Shown here: positions 33,793 through 41,840 of the stretch, piece after piece
How positions within the stretch are numbered: position 1 is the first letter of the stretch
Layout of the letters: every line of letters starts with the position of its first letter
NCBI GenBank assembly: GCA_964535405.1
Contig: CAZHUG010000004.1
Span: forward strand, 11,340 to 75,339
Length of the DNA stretch: 64,000 bases
Direction: 5' to 3'
Source of the DNA: Scatomorpha sp964535405
GTDB taxonomy: Bacteria > Bacillota > Clostridia > Oscillospirales > Oscillospiraceae
Made by a program: the position numbers and the translations under genes
Notes under the pieces: model-generated
Database searches by the model: none
What the model was told of the DNA's origin: nothing
Seen by the model: the letters and a program-made list of their open reading frames with translations, nothing else

Positions 33793-35085
33793 TTACCTCA
33801 ATATCTCCTCGATGACTCTGCCATCCGTATTTTCCATTGAAAAGCCCAACATACGGGCCATGGTTGGCGCTTCGTCCACCATGGATCGGTGCCCGGTCAC
33901 TACCGTGTGGCGTATGGACGGGCCGCTGGCAAAAAAAGTGGTAACAGCCTCGCGCTGTGGACTTCCGCCGTGAGTGGCTGCGCCTGTTTTTTTATCTCCC
34001 GGCTGCTTGCTGCCCCAAATATTCTCAGCATCGAGACTCTCGCCAAAAGTGATCGGCAGCTTGCTCTCAATGGCAAAGTCAAATGGGCCGCAAAGCCCAT
34101 ATTTCTGTTTCATCTCTTCCTTATCGAGCACAAACTCAAGGCTGATGTCGGGATCATTTTTTAAGCTTTCCAGATAATTCCTGATTCTCCTCATCAGAGC
34201 GGCATCCTCCGGATCACGCGCCTCAATGAAAGCCGCCAGGCCGGTGGAGTGGCAAAATGCATCAAAATCAGTTACATTTCCGGCGCTGTCAGTCTTTATG
34301 AAGCCATTTTGCTTTAACAGAACATTCATCAGAAGCACATCCCGAACATCGGTCTGGCCGTGATCACCCAGCACAACGATATTGGTTTCATCCAGCCCTC
34401 CCCCCCGACGCAGACCCTCCATCAGGGCACCGAGCTCCTCATCGTGTTTTCTGAGCTGTGTCTGTGTCTTTTCATGGAAAACGCCAAAGTTATGCCTCAC
34501 AGAATCCAAATCGCACATCTTCACAAGCATTATATCCGGCTGTGGGTAATCCTCAAGGATATCCAAAGCTACAGCCATCGTGAACAGATCCAGACTCCGG
34601 TCGGGCCCTTTTATATAACGCCCATGCTTATAAAAATAGCGTTCCATAAGATTATCCGTTGCAGTGCCCTTGAGCCACCGCTCAGGCTCATATCCCTGAT
34701 AGCTGTATGGAACGATCATGGGAAAATTCATGTCGTAATCAGCTCCGCCGGAGACAGGCCAGCTCAGCGAGCAGGTGCTCAGGCCATGCCCACGCGCGAT
34801 ATCAAGCAGGGTGGGGTCACGAACCTCGGCCTTCATGCTATACCACGGCGATCCGGTTTTTCCGCCGCGCTCCAGCCTTTCATTGTGTACGATTCCATGG
34901 CGTCCGGCATAGCTGCCTGTCAAAATGGAGGTATGGCAGGTATATGTCAGAGCGGGAAAAACCGGGTCAATCTTCTCGACCAGCGCCCCCTCCCTGAGTA
35001 TCCGGCCGAAATGCGGCAGTGTTTTCATATATGGAATGTCTGACGCACAGAGCGCATCAATACAAAACAAGAGGAGACGAGGCAT
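33793..35085 (-). CDS. Type I phosphodiesterase/alkaline phosphatase-superfamily protein
   Basis: 430 residues. Alkaline phosphatase fold with metal motifs LLFCIDALCASD at the start, PVFPALTYTCHTSILTGSYAGRHGI (catalytic Thr region, ~45-70), MCDLDSVRHNFG, and VVLGDHGQTD. The family hydrolyses nucleotide or phosphodiester bonds. No signal peptide is seen, so the target is probably an imported compound. AAAGGAG precedes the ATG. Placed between the solute-binding protein and the ATPase gene. Confidence 0.88.
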   Translation of the reverse strand: MPRLLLFCIDALCASDIPYMKTLPHFGRILREGALVEKIDPVFPALTYTCHTSILTGSYAGRHGIVHNERLERGGKTGSPWYSMKAEVRDPTLLDIARGHGLSTCSLSWPVSGGADYDMNFPMIVPYSYQGYEPERWLKGTATDNLMERYFYKHGRYIKGPDRSLDLFTMAVALDILEDYPQPDIMLVKMCDLDSVRHNFGVFHEKTQTQLRKHDEELGALMEGLRRGGGLDETNIVVLGDHGQTDVRDVLLMNVLLKQNGFIKTDSAGNVTDFDAFCHSTGLAAFIEARDPEDAALMRRIRNYLESLKNDPDISLEFVLDKEEMKQKYGLCGPFDFAIESKLPITFGESLDAENIWGSKQPGDKKTGAATHGGSPQREAVTTFFASGPSIRHTVVTGHRSMVDEAPTMARMLGFSMENTDGRVIEEILR

Positions 35086-35133
35086 TTTTATTTTTCTCCT
35101 TTTCTCTTTAATACAGGAGCGGCAGCACGGCAC

Positions 35134-35177
35134 TCTATTCAATAGAACAACCAAAAACGGTTGTCGTTCAAATAGAA
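35134..35177. repeat. Repeats in the gap before the phosphodiesterase gene
   Basis: On the minus strand TTCTATTTGAAC and TTCTATTGAATAGA occur on either side of an imperfect hairpin GACAACC...GGTTGTTC. The second also forms TCTATT-C-AATAGA. A further copy (TTCAATAGAG) lies in the spacer of the HAD-gene promoter. Confidence 0.4.
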
Positions 35178-35237
35178 TGCGCAGGTGCTGCTTCTCTCAT
35201 CGATATTGGCAACTACATTTCAAATCAGCTGCCCTTT

Positions 35238-36521
35238 TTATTTTCCAAGCGCGGCCTGCGCTGCTGTTATAAACACATCAAACGCGGCCTGGGCATCCAT
35301 GACACCAAGCGCAACGTTCTGTACCATCTTGTCGATTTCGGTACGCACATTGTTCGCACCGAGTACGCTTGGCAGCATGCCGACATATTCCAGCTCCTCG
35401 TTCAGAGCCTTGATAGCCATATTGCTCTGGGCAAAGACCTGGAACTCATCAGTCTCTGCCGCATCCTTGAAGACAGGAACGCTGCCGAAGCCGATGGCCC
35501 AGTCGACAACTACCTCCGCGGATGTAAAGTGCTTTATGAAGTCGTAAGCACCCCGGGCGCTTGCGTCGTCCGTGCTCAGGCATACCATGTTGTTGCCCCA
35601 CTGGGAAATATATTTTTCGGGTCCCTGCTGGGGAATGGGAACGCAGCCCATCTCAAAAGCGTCACCAACGGCCGCCTCGACATAGCTGACGCCGGCACTC
35701 GAGCCGATATAGGAGGCGACAGCCTGACTGCCAAAGGGATTGGAGAAAAACACATCCTCGCCCACCAGGCGGAAATAGCCTTCCTTGACTCCGTCGGCAA
35801 ACCAATTGAGCTGTTCAATGGCAATTGCCTCATCAATGTCCATGCTCATATTTGCGGCATCGATGTAACCGCTGCCCGCCTGCTTTATAAGGCACTGGTA
35901 TGTGTCGGTCACAGAATCTGTGCCAAAACCGGGGATTCCCTCGTTTTCAAATATCAGCTTACTATATTTTTCAACATCATCCCAGGTTTCAGGCGCTTGC
36001 AGATCATATTTATCGAACATGCTCTTGTTGTAGAAGAGAACCTCTCCGACTGTGGTGCAGGGGAAAAAATAGATATGCTCCTCGCCCCACTGTGTCAGCT
36101 CCGCATACTGTCCGGCAGACATGTTGTCCCTGAAGTTTGGAAGCCCAATCTCAGGATCATTTATAAAAGGCGCAAAGTCCACCAACAAATCCTCAGTAAA
36201 ATAGTTGATGGCGTCAGACGGGAACATATTCACGATATCAGGGCCTGTGCCGTTGCGGACCGCCTGCATCAGCTTTTCATTAAACTCGTTATAGGGCTGC
36301 TGCTCGGCAACCAGCTCATACTGATCCTGAGATTCATTATAGGTGGCGATAATTTCCTGAAGAGCCTGCTCATGCTGGTCAGAATAAGTATGCCAGTAGA
36401 CAACCTTCACCTTTTCGCCGGGATTTTTTTCACCGTCTCCGCCGGTTCCTCCGCAGGCAGTCAGCAAGGTCAGCAGCATAATCACGCACATCAAGGCCGT
36501 AAAAATTCTTTTTTTACTCAT
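35238..36521 (-). CDS. ABC transporter solute-binding lipoprotein
   Basis: 427 residues. Signal peptide with lipobox LLTAC (Cys ~23), so anchored at the outside of the membrane. The mature protein is a family-1 extracellular solute-binding protein: VKVVYWHTYSDQHEQALQEIIATYNESQ, then GTGPDIVNMFPSDAINYF. Family members bind sugars or glycerol-phosphate-type ligands. The neighbouring phosphatases favour a phosphorylated ligand (inference). Confidence 0.92.
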   Translation of the reverse strand: MSKKRIFTALMCVIMLLTLLTACGGTGGDGEKNPGEKVKVVYWHTYSDQHEQALQEIIATYNESQDQYELVAEQQPYNEFNEKLMQAVRNGTGPDIVNMFPSDAINYFTEDLLVDFAPFINDPEIGLPNFRDNMSAGQYAELTQWGEEHIYFFPCTTVGEVLFYNKSMFDKYDLQAPETWDDVEKYSKLIFENEGIPGFGTDSVTDTYQCLIKQAGSGYIDAANMSMDIDEAIAIEQLNWFADGVKEGYFRLVGEDVFFSNPFGSQAVASYIGSSAGVSYVEAAVGDAFEMGCVPIPQQGPEKYISQWGNNMVCLSTDDASARGAYDFIKHFTSAEVVVDWAIGFGSVPVFKDAAETDEFQVFAQSNMAIKALNEELEYVGMLPSVLGANNVRTEIDKMVQNVALGVMDAQAAFDVFITAAQAALGK

Positions 36522-36569
36522 TTCTTCCCCTCCATCAATATAATTGTTTTGTGTTTTTGCGAATTTTGC

Positions 36570-37367
36570 TTATATTGTGTTCAAAAAATCCGCCAGTTCT
36601 TCCAGCGTCGCAAGCTCAATGTCGCATTCATGGTGCGACACGCGCTCAAACGGGTTCATCCAAGCCGTCCGTCCGCCGCATTGGGCAATGGGCATCAGGT
36701 CATTGTAGGCATGGTCGCCGATTGCCAGCACCGTCTCCGGAGCCCTGAATAAATTTGGGTCAAATTCCTCAAGTCTGGCGATCATCCCATGCGGTTTATT
36801 CGCGCTGCAGAATAAGTGCGGGAACAGGCCGTCATAGCCTAGCTGATGCAAGAATTCTTGTGCTGTCTGTTCATAGGAATTGCTCATCAGCAGTACACGG
36901 CGGCGCTCGCAAAGCTTAGAGATTGCCTGCTTGAGCCTTTCGTTTCCGCTCATCCTGTCCCGCTCCATCTGTGTGCGGGTTCTTCGATACACGGAGTCGG
37001 CGCGCCCGCCCTCCAACAGGCCGAGGCTCTTTCCTATGAAGGTTACCAGCGCCCAGGCATCACCCAGATAGATGATGTCCTGCCGCTCCAGCGCCTGGGA
37101 GTAGGCAAGCGTTTCGCAAAGCTGTTCCCCCAGCTTTGTGAATAGCTCCCCGGCCGTTCGTGGAGCGAGTGGAGCCACACGATAAAAGCGGTTCATTTCG
37201 AGTATCTCACCGTCAAACACCCGTCGGGTAAACTGAACCAGCTCACCCTCCCAGTCTGAGTATTTTGTGTCCTGCGTGAGAAAATGCAAATAATCCTTAT
37301 AGAACTCCAGGTTTTGATAAATCGTCCCGTCCAGATCGAATACCACGGTCTTAATATTTTGAATCAT
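36570..37367 (-). CDS. HAD-family hydrolase
   Basis: 265 residues. HAD motif I VVFDLDGTIYQN, motif II LLMSNSY, a lysine in NKPHGMI, and the motif IV segment VLAIGDHAYNDL are all present. Probable phosphatase. First gene of the transporter operon, 48 bp upstream of the binding protein. Confidence 0.86.
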   Translation of the reverse strand: MIQNIKTVVFDLDGTIYQNLEFYKDYLHFLTQDTKYSDWEGELVQFTRRVFDGEILEMNRFYRVAPLAPRTAGELFTKLGEQLCETLAYSQALERQDIIYLGDAWALVTFIGKSLGLLEGGRADSVYRRTRTQMERDRMSGNERLKQAISKLCERRRVLLMSNSYEQTAQEFLHQLGYDGLFPHLFCSANKPHGMIARLEEFDPNLFRAPETVLAIGDHAYNDLMPIAQCGGRTAWMNPFERVSHHECDIELATLEELADFLNTI

Positions 37368-37402
37368 ACAAGCCCCCCAGTCAGAGGATTCTCTCTATTT
37401 CG

Positions 37403-37431
37403 ATTATAGCATATACTCTATTGAAATCTTT
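37403..37431 (-). promoter_or_regulatory. Promoter of the HAD/ABC operon with operator-like spacer
   Basis: Minus-strand -10 TATAAT; at 17 bp spacing the -35 is poor (AAAGAT). The spacer contains TTCAATAGAG, the motif repeated before the phosphodiesterase gene. The remaining 230 bp up to the epimerase gene show only that gene's terminator. Confidence 0.5.
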
Positions 37432-37593
37432 TTACGTTTTGGTGTAATTATTTACACTTTGCATTATCAATTACCTGAACAAACACATTCCTCAAATTTT
37501 CCATGGTGGGGCTCATTCCAATATGCCTGAGTTTTACGCCATAGGGTGTGGATAGATATAGGGGAAAAACGCCTGCTCTGACATCGGATTTAA

Positions 37594-37633
37594 AAGGACG
37601 CACAATACTCTACTATCAAGTATGTGCGTCCTT
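37594..37633 (-). terminator. Terminator of the epimerase gene
   Basis: AAGGACGCACA(A)TACT / AGTATGTGCGTCCTT; on the minus strand it is followed by TTTTAAAT. Confidence 0.75.
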
Positions 37634-37660
37634 CTCGATTGCGGCTCTGCTTATTTAATC

Positions 37661-38617
37661 CTATTTCACTGTAATCGGGGGAAGTCCGGCACCTTCACGA
37701 ACATCGTTTATGGTGATGAGCGCGCCTTCATAAATATCAACAGACGGCTTGTATCCGAGCTCTTCCTCCTCAACGGTGGTATCGAACTTCCAGGCGAGAT
37801 CCATCTCGCCCGGAACCGTTGTAATCTGAGCATCAGGAATCAGCTTGCGGACATAATCCACCAAATCCATCATGGGAATGAATTGACCCGTGACATTGTA
37901 CGCTGCGCGCTTGTAGGGCATATCACAGGCAAGTATCGTGGCTCGTGCCGCGTCCTCAACATAAACAAAATTCGGCGTGTCAGTCGCGTTATCAACGACC
38001 GAGGGTATACCCAGCGCAGGATCGTTGAGCGTATACTTAATATAATTTGCTCCACCTCTTCTGCGCCCCTTGCCATATATGACTGTGTAACGCAAGCCAA
38101 TGCACTCAAGTCCATAATTTTGGTAGTAGAATTCGCCCATAAACTCGTTTAGATCCTTGATTTTGCCATAGATAGTAACGGGGTGATGCGGAGCGTCGTT
38201 TGGAACATATTCATAAGGCAGATGACTGGCAGTGCCGATGGCACTGTTTGAGCTGGCCCAGACCACGCGCTTGATGCCGCATATTTTTGCAGCCTCGAAG
38301 ACGTTGAGTGTTCCCAAAATGTTCGTCTGAACGCCCTTGATAGGATTCTTGTTGCAATCGGCAAGAAGCAGTCCGGCCGGATGAAAAATCACGTCAATTT
38401 TCTCCGCTTGGCAGACATGGACAAGGCTTATCACATCGGTGATATCTCCTTCCGCGTAGACAAGGGCATCGATTTGCTCCTTGCTTAGAATCTCGCTCAT
38501 GGAGTTGGCAGAGGGCTTTGATCGGCTGAAACAGACGACCTTATCCCCGCGCTCAAGCAGCTGCTTTGCGACATATGTTCCCAGAAAACCCGTACCCCCA
38601 GTGATAAGATAATTCAT
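37661..38617 (-). CDS. NAD-dependent epimerase/dehydratase (extended SDR)
   Basis: 318 residues. NAD(P) motif ITGGTGFLGTYVAKQLL at the start, ASSNSAIG, and the catalytic pair in TIYGKIK (YxxxK). Typical of nucleotide-sugar or sugar-modifying short-chain dehydrogenases. Single gene; AAGGATGG precedes the ATG. Confidence 0.88.
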   Translation of the reverse strand: MNYLITGGTGFLGTYVAKQLLERGDKVVCFSRSKPSANSMSEILSKEQIDALVYAEGDITDVISLVHVCQAEKIDVIFHPAGLLLADCNKNPIKGVQTNILGTLNVFEAAKICGIKRVVWASSNSAIGTASHLPYEYVPNDAPHHPVTIYGKIKDLNEFMGEFYYQNYGLECIGLRYTVIYGKGRRRGGANYIKYTLNDPALGIPSVVDNATDTPNFVYVEDAARATILACDMPYKRAAYNVTGQFIPMMDLVDYVRKLIPDAQITTVPGEMDLAWKFDTTVEEEELGYKPSVDIYEGALITINDVREGAGLPPITVK

Positions 38618-39010
38618 AATTCCATCCTTTCTATTTTGACTTGTTTGCTAATAACGTGGCCGACCTTGACTCGAGCACTCTGCTTTTTCACCCCCCTGAA
38701 GCGTGGATGTTGTACATCAGGCTTGAAAAACTCCCGAGATTTTGTGTTTTTCTTATATTTAGACTTTACAGGTGTGTGAAACAAATGACAAGTACGCACT
38801 TTCGAGTTAGTGCTTACTTTAAAGTGCGCTCTTGTCCTATTATTTTTAGGTATTATGTTGAACCACAATCGGGCGAGCTGTCTCGGGCAAAAAAGAATTG
38901 CCAGCCTGATAGAAACAGACCGGCAATTCACAAAACCGAAGCCCAGCACGGCGGGTTCGGTTTGGAGAGGAGGAGCAACAAAATGAGTGCGCTCCAACTT
39001 ATAAAATAAG
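38618..39010. other. Non-coding stretch between epimerase gene and element border
   Basis: No gene recognised. Three small inverted repeats can be seen: CGCACTTT/AAAGTGCG (38795-38828), GAATTGCC/GGCAATTC (38895-38929) and AACCGAA/TTCGGTT (38934-38962). Confidence 0.5.
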
Positions 39011-39040
39011 TCGGAGCAAACGACATGACGTTTGCTCCGA
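39011..39040 (-). terminator. Hairpin 3' of the tRNA remnant
   Basis: TCGGAGCAAACG-ACATGA-CGTTTGCTCCGA, 12-bp perfect stem. On the minus strand it starts two bases after the tRNA-like CCA end and is followed by CTTATTTTAT. Confidence 0.65.
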
Positions 39041-39042
39041 CG

Positions 39043-39087
39043 TGGCGGAGAGTCAGGGATTCGAACCCTGGGTGGTTTGACCCACAC
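39043..39087 (-). other. 3' part of a tRNA-Ser-like gene; probable left attachment site (attL)
   Basis: On the minus strand a long variable arm (GTGG-GTCAAA-CCAC), a perfect T arm (CAGGG-TTCGAAT-CCCTG) and an acceptor 3' strand ACTCTCC-G-CCA can be read, as in tRNA-Ser. The sequence farther 5' (to 39126) does not form proper D and anticodon arms and matches the acceptor at only 5 of 7 positions. It therefore looks like a tRNA 3' end cut off by integration of the element to its right. The intact copy is expected at the element's other end, outside the window. Confidence 0.6.
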
Positions 39088-39372
39088 GACATTTCGAGCC
39101 GTTAAACTAATGGCACAGCACTCCGCAGATCATCACGATTCATCACGGGAAAAATCGCTGCAAACCCCATGTGTTCAAGGGGTTTAACGCCAAAAACCCT
39201 GACCACTCAAGGGCTTGATAGCACACAAGCAAGTCGATAGAATTTCGAGCGGAAACATACTCATTTTGCCGATCATCTGCATAATTGCAAGAAAAGTGCA
39301 AGATGGAATTACCCGCAACTAAAATATTTTCTCCTTTCTGCCGTCGGCAAACAACAGAAAGGAAGAATTAAT
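39088..39372. other. Element left-end region, no gene
   Basis: Holds a perfect hairpin AAACCCC...GGGGTTT (39162-39185), short direct repeats (ATCACG twice at 39130-39150; TTCGAGC at 39093 and 39243), and an imperfect repeat CTTTCTG...CAGAAAG before the first gene. Such repeats fit recombinase arm sites, but this is not proven. Confidence 0.4.
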
Positions 39373-39840
39373 ATGACACAGGAACAACTCCGAAATAAGC
39401 TGGAAAAGCAATTTAAAAAGTATCCTGACTGCGTTTTTGCTGAGGAAGTATCTCAGATGCTCCGCCTTGGTATTAATACAGTTTATAATATGCTAAGGGG
39501 TAACCTAATCTCCTGCTACATTATAGCAGGAAAATATCATGTAGCCAAGCACGATGTAATTGAATTTATTCTTGCCAGCGGATACACCGAGGGCATTTCA
39601 CCAACGAATCAGCGCAAGGAAATCCAGCGATATTGTACAAAGCAGCCCAGAACCGCCACCGAGATTGCGAGAATGCTGAGCATGTCTACCCAATACTGCC
39701 GCAAGGTGCTGCTGGTGCCCATGTGCCGTGAAAAACTGCTATCATCTTATGTTTCCTCTGGAAATGACCGTTACAAGGGCGTTGTATTGTATCAGTACAA
39801 GAAACCAAAGCAGTCCAAAGGGAGCAGTCAGGATGAGTAA
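39373..39840 (+). CDS. Excisionase-like/HTH DNA-binding protein 1
   Basis: 155 residues. N-terminal half is an excisionase/MerR-like winged helix: CVFAEEVSQMLRLGINTVYNMLRGNLISCYIIAGKYHVAKHDVIEFI (~residues 20-67). The second half (TATEIARMLSMSTQYCRKVLLVP) is another helix-turn-helix. RBS AAAGGAAG. AT-rich compared with the chromosome. It overlaps the next HTH gene by 8 bp. Being the first gene of the element, it may control excision or the neighbouring cassette. Confidence 0.72.
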   Translation: MTQEQLRNKLEKQFKKYPDCVFAEEVSQMLRLGINTVYNMLRGNLISCYIIAGKYHVAKHDVIEFILASGYTEGISPTNQRKEIQRYCTKQPRTATEIARMLSMSTQYCRKVLLVPMCREKLLSSYVSSGNDRYKGVVLYQYKKPKQSKGSSQDE

Positions 39841-40399
39841 ACACTCTTACCTGAAGCGCCAATATTCCGCAACTCTAACACTGGATGAGATGCGTAAGAT
39901 TTTACATATCAGCAAGCGCAAGGCCAGTTATATGCTCAAAAACGGCTATATACCTTGTGAAGACAGCGGAAAGAAAACAAGAAATTTCCGAATCAAGCTG
40001 AAGGATGTTATTTTTTATCTGGAGGACGTTGGTAACTACCCGGAAAAGTACATATTCCCCAGCGGTGCATTTTCCAGCAAATCTCCAAACAAATGTGCTG
40101 AATGGGGCAGTACGTTGCCAACAGGAGAATTCCGACTCTGGCTGGAGGACATGTGGTACAACGCACCTGATGCTATGACGATAACAGAATTAACGCAGTT
40201 GACAGGGTATACTTCCACCACGTATCAGAAGTGGATTTCAGAAGGAAAAATCAAAAGCATTTCACATTACAATAAAGCTGTAATCGCTAAGGAATGGCTG
40301 ATCGATTTTTACTGCAAGGACGGTTTCACTATCATCCGGAGATCTAAGGAACATCAAAAAATGCTGAGCAGCTTTTTTGAAGAATGTAGTGTTAAATAA
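39833..40399 (+). CDS. Excisionase-like/HTH DNA-binding protein 2
   Basis: 188 residues. Two helix-turn-helix units: LTLDEMRKILHISKRKASYMLKNGYIPC...KLKDVIFYLED (~15-62) and MTITELTQLTGYTSTTYQKWISEGKIKSISHYNKAVIAKEWLIDFY (~112-157). The architecture parallels protein 1, suggesting an old duplication. Starts inside the end of gene 1 (8-bp overlap). Followed by a terminator. Confidence 0.7.
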   Translation: MSKHSYLKRQYSATLTLDEMRKILHISKRKASYMLKNGYIPCEDSGKKTRNFRIKLKDVIFYLEDVGNYPEKYIFPSGAFSSKSPNKCAEWGSTLPTGEFRLWLEDMWYNAPDAMTITELTQLTGYTSTTYQKWISEGKIKSISHYNKAVIAKEWLIDFYCKDGFTIIRRSKEHQKMLSSFFEECSVK

Positions 40400-40416
40400 A
40401 ACCATACTTATATCCT

Positions 40417-40463
40417 GAAAATTAAAGGTAAACCGGAGCATGCTCGGTTTGCCTTTAATTTTC
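40417..40463 (+). terminator. Terminator after the HTH pair
   Basis: GAAAATTAAAGGTAAACCG / CGGTTTGCCTTTAATTTTC, 19-bp stem with one mismatch and a 9-nt loop. Confidence 0.75.
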
Positions 40464-40643
40464 ACAGTTCATAGACCTTTCTGTCTGCGTGAATGCAAGG
40501 AAAGATTATCCGTGTGCCTAATCACTGAAAACATTGTATGTATTCGATTTCGCCAATTTTTCTATCAATTCGCCCTATTCTAAAATTATCCGACAAAATC
40601 GAACTTCCAGCAAGGATATATCAAAATGAACCAGAATCGTTTT

Positions 40644-40688
40644 GTGTCGAAATAAATTTACGGATGATCCGTAAATTTATTTCGACAC
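40644..40688. repeat. 45-nt perfect palindrome upstream of the defence gene pair
   Basis: Two 21-nt arms (left begins GTGTCGAAATAAATTTACGG) around a 3-nt centre TGA, ending 3 bp before the -35 box. Rest of the 40400-40743 gap: terminator, AT-rich sequence, promoter. Confidence 0.85.
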
Positions 40689-40691
40689 TTG

Positions 40692-40720
40692 TTGACTTGA
40701 TGCTTTATGGTGGGTATAAT
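40692..40720 (+). promoter_or_regulatory. Promoter of the ATPase/TOPRIM pair
   Basis: TTGACT, 17-bp spacer, TATAAT; 22 bp before the start codon, giving a very short leader. Confidence 0.88.
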
Positions 40721-40742
40721 AACGATGAAAGAGGGTGGCAGC

Positions 40743-41840
40743 ATGTTAAAGATGTTTGCAGTTACAGGCTTTAAGAATTTTGAAAATAAGATCCAGCTAG
40801 ATTTCTCTGATGTTCGGGATTATAAATTTAATAGCTCCTGCGTCATAGATGGCTTGCTCGGCAAGATCATCGTTTATGGAAAAAACTCTGTAGGTAAGAC
40901 TAATCTTGGCCTGGCTCTTTTTGATATTGTCTCACACATGACAACAAACAATGTGACTCCGGGATTGTATGACTATTATTTGAATGTAAATAACAAGGCT
41001 GGATACGCAGAGTTTCATTATGTATTCAATTTTGACAGTGATGAGATAGATTACCGCTACCGCAAAAATGACAAGCAAACACTTATATCTGAATCCATTG
41101 CAATTAACGGGAAGCGCCTTTTCACTTACGATTACGAGGACAATCGAGGTGATTTGACTGGACTTGAGGCATTAACCACAACGCTGAACCTTTCCTTCCG
41201 TGGCAACGATTCCATCCTGAAATATGCCATCAATAATTCGGCACTTCCGGACGAGCATCCGCTCTATCGAATGCGGCGTTTTGTTTCCCAAATGCTCTGG
41301 TTCCGTAGTTTGGATGAAAACCGTTATATTGGATATAAAGCGGATAGTAAGGATTATTATGATTTCATTTTTAAGAAAGATATGCTCAAAGAGCTGGAGT
41401 CTTTTCTGCACAAGGCGGGTATTAACGAAAAGTTGGTTGCAAAAAAAGATGCTGATGGAATCGAGCGGCTGTACTTTGATACCAGAAAACCGCTACCATT
41501 TTTTAAAGTTGCGTCCAGCGGCACTAAAGCGCTTTACACTTTTTTCTATTGGTACAAGACTTCTGCCGACGTTTCCTTGATGTTCATTGACGAATTTGAC
41601 GCATTCTATCATTATGAGCTGGCGGAAACGCTTGTTGAGCTTCTGGAGCACATGCCCGGTTTTCAGACTATTCTCACCTCACATAATACAAATTTGCTTT
41701 CCAATCGTATTATGCGTCCAGATTGCTACTTTATCTTGACCCGAGAGAAGCTTACTTCGTTTGCCAATGCCACCGACAGGGAGCTTCGGGAGGGACATAA
41801 TTTAGAGAAGCTTTATATGAGCGGTGAGTTTAATGGCTGA
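40743..41840 (+). CDS. AAA_15/OLD-type ATPase of a two-gene defence system
   Basis: 365 residues. Starts MLKMFAVTGFKNFENKIQLDFS as in RecF/OLD-type ATPases. Walker A GKNSVGKT (46-53), ABC-like signature VASSGTKAL (~257), Walker B LMFIDEFDAF (279-288) and switch LTSHNTNLLSN. The promoter excludes earlier starts. AT-rich. It overlaps a TOPRIM-like gene by 8 bp. ATPase + RloB/TOPRIM pairs (AbiL, PARIS, OLD-like) act in abortive infection against phages; that role is inferred here, and the pair does not clearly match one named type. Confidence 0.82.
   Translation: MLKMFAVTGFKNFENKIQLDFSDVRDYKFNSSCVIDGLLGKIIVYGKNSVGKTNLGLALFDIVSHMTTNNVTPGLYDYYLNVNNKAGYAEFHYVFNFDSDEIDYRYRKNDKQTLISESIAINGKRLFTYDYEDNRGDLTGLEALTTTLNLSFRGNDSILKYAINNSALPDEHPLYRMRRFVSQMLWFRSLDENRYIGYKADSKDYYDFIFKKDMLKELESFLHKAGINEKLVAKKDADGIERLYFDTRKPLPFFKVASSGTKALYTFFYWYKTSADVSLMFIDEFDAFYHYELAETLVELLEHMPGFQTILTSHNTNLLSNRIMRPDCYFILTREKLTSFANATDRELREGHNLEKLYMSGEFNG

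Noticed and set aside
39043..39126. A complete functional tRNA-Ser
   Set aside because: Only the variable arm, T arm and 3' acceptor strand are canonical; the proposed 5' half has two acceptor mismatches, no GG in the D loop and no anticodon stem.
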